Assembly: GCA_903813345.2 (NCBI GenBank)
Contig: CAIIXF020000011.1
Coordinates: forward strand, 21,559,754 to 21,623,753
Direction of reading: 5' to 3'
Length of the DNA stretch: 64,000 nucleotides
Source of the DNA: Owenia fusiformis
Taxonomy: Eukaryota > Annelida > Polychaeta > Sabellida > Oweniidae
The notes beneath the pieces are model-generated. The model was given only the letters and a program-made list of their open reading frames with translations. It did not search any database and was not told where the DNA came from. Numbering within the stretch: position 1 is the stretch's first letter; each line of letters starts with the position of its first letter. Positions 59,601 to 64,000 of this stretch are shown in pieces. The position numbers and the translations under genes were made by a program.

Positions 59601-60322
59601 TACTCAAAGTCTACCAGTGAGGTAGAAATGACGGTTGAGTTTCTTAAACAGACAAGCCTACTCTTGAAGAACTTTCTCAGTCCATCTCCAATTTTGTAAG
59701 TATATAAATACACATTGCAAATCTAATATTTAACCAGAGATATATTAATTTATTGTATACCCTGTCACCATTACATTGTGATTTGTTATCCACACAGGAC
59801 TAAATCTGATGTGCGGCTAGCAGAAAATGATGCAATTCTTCAATGGTTTACAATGTGGAAAGAGAAAACAGCGGGATTGACGAAATACACACCGAAAGAA
59901 CGTGCAAAGGCATTCTTACCAGACAAGACCTTCTTTGACCTTCAGTCCTATGTGCTAGGCTTCAAACGATACTGTCATATGATTATTGATACACACAATG
60001 GAGCTGGTGCCATCCCAAAACAAACTAATCAAGACAGATTAGAGAACCTGTTTGGTATAATCCGGGCAGCAAATGGTCAAAACAATAATCCAACTGTAGC
60101 AGGATATGGTAATTAATTCATAAATAAATCTGATATTTAATTTTAAGGCACTGCTACAAAGCCTCATAGACTATGTGTTTTACATATACATAAAACACAT
60201 ATACATGATATCAAAATGTAGATGAACACTACCCAATGATCATTTTTATTTTTAAGGTCCATCTCTCAATGCAGCTGTACAGATGGGAGAATACAGGTGT
60301 AAGCGAGGAAATGCGTCTTAAA
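53627..60322 (+). CDS. P element-type (THAP9-related) transposase gene, intron-rich
   Basis: Exons on the plus strand: 53627 to about 53792 (junction uncertain), about 54050-54864, 56559-56645, 57524-57764, 57885-57981, 58134-58447, 58845-58950, 59320-59465, 59598-59695, 59798-60108, 60257-60322 (TAA at 60320). All junctions from 54864 on keep frame. The P-type RNase H-like DDE core is complete: D in LLFDEMMIQ (57747), D in LCDGGQANRDF (58319), E in NQDRLENLFGIIRAANGQNN (60042). The family signature DPSHLFKKIRN spans the 58447/58845 junction, and FCLQIWHRSKGAY is typical. Upstream are a CPGF module (FIEKMHICPGF) and a basic Cys/Lys coiled segment (CKECEKEKNKLRCKLKRKRK). No THAP C2CH finger was found; the first exon looks winged-helix-like. 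It is either a mobile element or a domesticated gene; no terminal repeats were found. The 5' end is unresolved. Confidence 0.8.
54865..56558. other. Intron of the transposase gene
   Basis: Contains TACAGTAAAACCTGT-family MITE fragments at 54886-55050 and a copy at 55486-55649. Otherwise AT-rich with no support for an extra exon. Confidence 0.45.
55486..55649. mobile_element. TACAGTAAAACCTGT-family MITE
   Basis: Left CAATAAAACCTGTCTC, right AGGTTTTACTGTA, with the core GGGAACACCTCTAACAAGGG and mirrored AAAGGTGTTCCCTTGT. A diverged member of the family seen at 45808. Confidence 0.6.
57038..57423. repeat. 80-bp tandem repeat, ~4.8 copies
   Basis: TGGGTCACTG (or GTTACTG) recurs at 57091, 57171, 57251, 57331 and 57411, an exact 80 bp period; each unit holds GGTTGATTGAAATAATCAAC. 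Copies are nearly identical, implying recent expansion. It lies in the transposase intron just before the FCLQIW exon. Confidence 0.85.
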
Positions 60323-61223
60323 ACTGTACCTGAGAGTGAGATATTCTGAGATTGTCACAGCAGGGGCTGATGAACACTATCTTGTCATCTTAAAATTGCG
60401 TGGACCTGAAATCACAAAAGACAATATGGATTAATAACAAAGACACATGATATGAATGTTATGTAATTTGATAAACAATTGTATATCATAGTTATTTAGT
60501 TAATACTGTAGATTGAGTTAATTTTGCTGGACTTAATTTGGCAATTTTACCATATTCCATATTGGCTTACTTGACATGGCAGCTAATTAATTTGCCAGAC
60601 CCTGGAGCTCTTACACCACAAATTCATATACAAGTTACAAACAGGTTTTATTATTCGGTCAAAATTAGAAGTGACTTAATGCACAGGTCAAAGTCCAAGT
60701 AAAAAATGTTCTTGGTAAAATTTGGGCGAAAGATACAAATTGGCAATTTCTTCTATTTCGCCAAAATATTAGTTGCTCTTAAATGACTCACTTCCAAAGT
60801 GTGCTCCTTCTTTACAATCAATTTTTGGAATTCCAATATTAAGATATGAATTAAACTAATGTATCTTAATCAAATAAAACCATTCAGATTAAATAAATAA
60901 CACAGAGATTGGTCAAAAGAGATTTGATCCGTAGGTGTTCACAGTTCGGAGGTTTATAACATGGAAATGTTAATTATGGAATGAAAAAGGTGTTCACAAT
61001 GATCTACAGTTCAACTGCACATTCTGTGTTATTCTGTATTATTTTATGTAATTTTGTCTAGATTTTTTTTACCTTTCTTGACTTTTTGTCTATTCCATTA
61101 TCAGCTTTGCAGATGTAGATACTTCTGTCTTCTGCTTACATGTATGTCTCCAAAATTTGAAAACATGGAGCCTAGAGATACAATGCAAATGATTAGGTAT
61201 TTTTTCATATTTTGCCACATGTA
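60323..61223. other. 3' flank of the transposase gene
   Basis: Directly past the stop, another frame stays open as RKCVLKLYLRVRYSEI to LRGPEITKDNMD (about 60306-60434, ending TAA), possibly an alternative 3' exon. A decayed relative of the 10504 MITE starts at 60506 (CTGTAGATTGAGTTAATTTT) and runs to about 60770. AATAAA signals occur near 60869 and 60890. Confidence 0.4.
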
Positions 61224-61752
61224 CAGGGTGTGCCGAAAGTATGCCCCCCCCCCCTCCTAGGCAGACATATACCAGTGTCATCATATTATGTATCATATAT
61301 AATTTTAAAGCTTATCTAAAGTTACATTAATTCGCTGAGTATCATGGTTCAACTCTCAAATGTGAAAAAATTACAAACATTTCAAAATCTAGTGTTTGGT
61401 CACCAAATCACTAGCCAATGTGTCCTCCCGGGCCATCTTTTCAGGTCGAATGGATATTGAGTTGGAAAAAGAGAACGGTGAGGGCAGAAACTCTAAGGAC
61501 ACTCTTCTAAAGTCACTTAACAGGTTATAAGAGGGTTATAAAATACCACACCCCTATTTGAAGTTCTTTTAAGGTCATATCTGAAAATAATTGCTGCTGT
61601 TAACATGGCCAAGGGACATTGACTAATAATGTGGTGTAAAATTGAACTTTTAAAATGACTGTAACTTTTTTGGATAAGCTTTAAAATGATATATGACACA
61701 TACTATGAGGAATATGTCTGCCTTGGGGGGCCCATACTTTCGGGACACCCTG
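61224..61752. mobile_element. Mariner-like MITE, 529 bp
   Basis: Terminal arms of about 95 bp: left CAGGGTGTGCCGAAAGTATG, right mirrored CAGGGTGTCCCGAAAGTATG, both continuing through a C-run, GGCAGACATAT and TTTTAAAGCTTATC. TA flanks both ends (61222-61223 and 61753-61754). The CAGGGTGTCCC terminus is characteristic of mariner-type elements. No transposase. Confidence 0.75.
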
Positions 61753-61754
61753 TA

Positions 61755-62971
61755 AAGTATATATAATAGTGAATTCAGTGTCCTTATCAAAACCATAAGT
61801 ACAGCATGCATCTCAGTACATTGTTTTATACCCCTCCCCCACTTCCTTAGCCCTGGATGTGAGTTTGTTCACATTAATTACAGGTGGTTCTGAGGAACAA
61901 CAGATAAGACTTTAATAATATGTGTAATATCACCACAATATAACAATTGGTGGTAAAGTAAAAATTATAGGTGGTTGTGAAAAGGGTGACGGATTTCAAT
62001 GTTTATTTATCAAAATTGTTCTTTGAGAATACTTACAAATTAATAAGCCTCACTGGAGTGTTTTCTTTGTCATTGACTTGTGTTGCCATTGATCAAATCA
62101 AAACTAGCAAATCATAAGACAGTAAAAGCAAACAATGCATTGATTTGAGCACATATACATGACAAATGAAACAGTTATTGGAAGGTTGATAATGATCAGT
62201 ATCATTTAGCATCAGTATAGCAAAATTATATTATGATATTGAAAATGGATACAAAAGGTAAATTTTATGCAAATGATCAAGCTTACCAATTAAATATTTC
62301 TACTGTTGCTACAATACATTTCTACAAAACTGTGATTATTATTCAAACATCACACAACTGTGCTAGTTTGAATGGAGCCCCGTGTCAGTCAGCCTGTCTA
62401 TTTTCATTGTCATTCAAGGTGATTACATCTACATGTACATGTATATAAATTGAGATTAAAACTGTCAAAAGTAGTAAAACTTGTATATTTTAACACCTGT
62501 CTTATATGAACATATAAAACTGTTAACATTTTTCTCAGCTTTAATATTTTAATGTTTCATTGACTATCATATTGTTTAAAAAAACTTGAGAATGTGAACA
62601 CATGCTAATAAAATAGGTTTTACTGAAAAAGAAATGGTATTCACTGACACACATGATTACTAGTGGGATATAGATGTTAGCTAAGATAGGCTTCACTGTT
62701 GACAGCACAAGTTTTGCTTTAAATAAAATTGCTAAAAAATCACAAATCAGCTCATGTCATATATAATGTTGTTGTTAAGGGATGAAGTCAATTGTCAAAG
62801 AAGTGATAGACAAATCCACCTTTCAAAATGCTGTTATCACATATATGGAATAGAAGTGGAGTCAAACTATTACAACTCTTGACAATTTTACAGCATCCCT
62901 TATGATGAGACAATTTCCTAACTGAAACTATTTTGAATCACAGTGACATAAATCAGATGTTACCTGACAGT
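61755..62971. other. Intergenic DNA between convergent genes
   Basis: AT-rich, with no supported gene or clear repeat. It should include the 3' UTR of the homeodomain gene (minus strand). Confidence 0.4.
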
Positions 62972-64000
62972 TTATGTCATACTACCTGACTTTTTGGCAC
63001 GGGACCTAAACCATGTCTGGATCTGAGATGTTTTAACCTCAAATTGTGTAGCCAAAGTGGCACATGCATTTGTGTTAGTGTTTTTTGCATTAAGATGGTC
63101 CATTAAAATGGCCACTTGTTCATCTGTCGGTTTAAATTTAACTGCCCTACCTGATGAAGCAACCCTTCTGCTTGCATTGTCCTGTGAATCCAAATTATTC
63201 CTACTTTTGAGAATATTCAAGTTCTCTGAAGTTAGTAAATGAGGATGTGTAATTTCCTCATTGTGGCATATAATATCAGCTAGGGACTTACTCATGTTCT
63301 CATTGGTTCCTACAAGTGGCTTCTCATTATAGCATAGATATAATAGCTTTAATCCAGCCTTGGCAAATTTAGCAAGTCCAGTATCATTTGTAGACATTGC
63401 TTTTAAAATATTGTGTGTAAATGACTTACCCGGGCTCTCATCTTGGACAAATACATCAAAGTTTATGTTACTAAGTGTAGATGTTGATTTTGATTTGGTT
63501 ACTTCAGTCCGGAGAGCATCTGTCTTAGTTATGCCAGTGAGTGCAGAAAATTGTTTTATTACCTCTTTCTCACGGGCATTCATGAATCTCGAGGTTAGGT
63601 CTTCGAATAACTGTTTACATGAATTGTTCAATGTATTGTTTAGAACATCAGAACAACTCTCATCATCATTTGATAATATAGGCCTATTTGTACTATAAGT
63701 ATCATCTCCAATTATACATTCATGAGAGAGTTGAATACAGTCATCTGCTTCATCTTGAAGTGTCAACGAGTAAAATGACACTGGTTGAACACTAGTAACT
63801 CTGTTCGTAACAATCACTTCTTCATTACATGCTTGTACAGGATCCTCTACATTGTAAAATGACACAGTGCTTACCTCAGTACCTGGATCCATTTCATATT
63901 CATTTTGATATTCATCAGTTATGATTTCTTCAGAAACATTTTGCTCATTAGGTTCTTCATGAGGTGTAGTATACGAATCAGATGCTTGACAATATGTATG
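62972..64000 (-). CDS. Divergent homeodomain protein, 3' part
   Basis: A single minus-strand frame is open from the window edge (64000) to the TAA at 62972, at least 342 codons; the first in-frame ATG visible is at 63892, but the frame continues upstream of it, so the start is probably outside. The last ~55 residues form a homeodomain-like region: KFKPTDEQVAILMDHLNA (helix 1), ACATLATQFEV (helix 2), then SQIQTWFRSRAKK, in which WFxxR of recognition helix 3 is kept although the usual WFQNRR is changed to WFRSRA. The rest is acidic and Ser/Thr-rich with no known domain (for example EKEVIKQFSALTGITKTDAL). A DNA-binding role is likely; the class could not be assigned. Convergent with the transposase gene. 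Confidence 0.65.
   Translation of the reverse strand, partial: HTYCQASDSYTTPHEEPNEQNVSEEIITDEYQNEYEMDPGTEVSTVSFYNVEDPVQACNEEVIVTNRVTSVQPVSFYSLTLQDEADDCIQLSHECIIGDDTYSTNRPILSNDDESCSDVLNNTLNNSCKQLFEDLTSRFMNAREKEVIKQFSALTGITKTDALRTEVTKSKSTSTLSNINFDVFVQDESPGKSFTHNILKAMSTNDTGLAKFAKAGLKLLYLCYNEKPLVGTNENMSKSLADIICHNEEITHPHLLTSENLNILKSRNNLDSQDNASRRVASSGRAVKFKPTDEQVAILMDHLNAKNTNTNACATLATQFEVKTSQIQTWFRSRAKKSGSMT

Overview
This is an AT-rich nuclear segment from a marine invertebrate animal. The genes have many exons with GT-AG introns, and one (Scm) keeps MBT, SLED and SAM domains in the animal order. Dispersed miniature DNA transposons and GACGG-tailed repeats suggest a lophotrochozoan such as a mollusc, but the exact clade cannot be read from the sequence. 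I found no rRNA gene, CRISPR array, or LTR- or capsid-bearing element.

Layout, left to right. (1) 1-3617, minus: 5' part of SNIP1 (splicing factor), running off the left edge. (2) 3618-3946: a short shared promoter, then BLOC1S3 on the plus strand (3947-20630, five coding exons, 199 aa). Its ~15 kb first intron is packed with fold-back elements: a TIR element with CCGACAATTGTCGG palindromes, a mariner-like MITE, a ~7.3 kb inverted repeat whose arms are arrays of a ~91 bp unit, a nested pair including a GC-rich Harbinger-like MITE, and two hairpins flanked by 9-10 bp direct repeats. (3) 23621-24532, plus: an intronless phytanoyl-CoA dioxygenase family gene. (4) 24.5-34.0 kb: no gene recognised; satellites and transposon relics. 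(5) 34028-45294, minus: the Polycomb gene Scm/SCMH1 (~670 aa), with a tRNA-Thr(UGU) in one intron and two alternative 89-nt exons inside the MBT region that look mutually exclusive. (6) 45.3-53.6 kb: no gene recognised; several TIR elements with target duplications. (7) 53627-60322, plus: an intron-rich P element-type (THAP9-related) transposase gene with all three catalytic acidic motifs. (8) 62972-64000, minus: 3' part of a divergent homeodomain protein gene, running off the right edge.

The conserved genes are unrelated housekeeping functions (spliceosome, BLOC-1 trafficking, Polycomb repression, lipid or secondary oxidation). The observations most worth following are the frame-locked alternative Scm exons, the transcribed giant inverted array in BLOC1S3 intron 1, the hairpin micro-elements with target duplications, and the P-type transposase that appears to start with a winged-helix-like exon rather than a visible THAP zinc finger.
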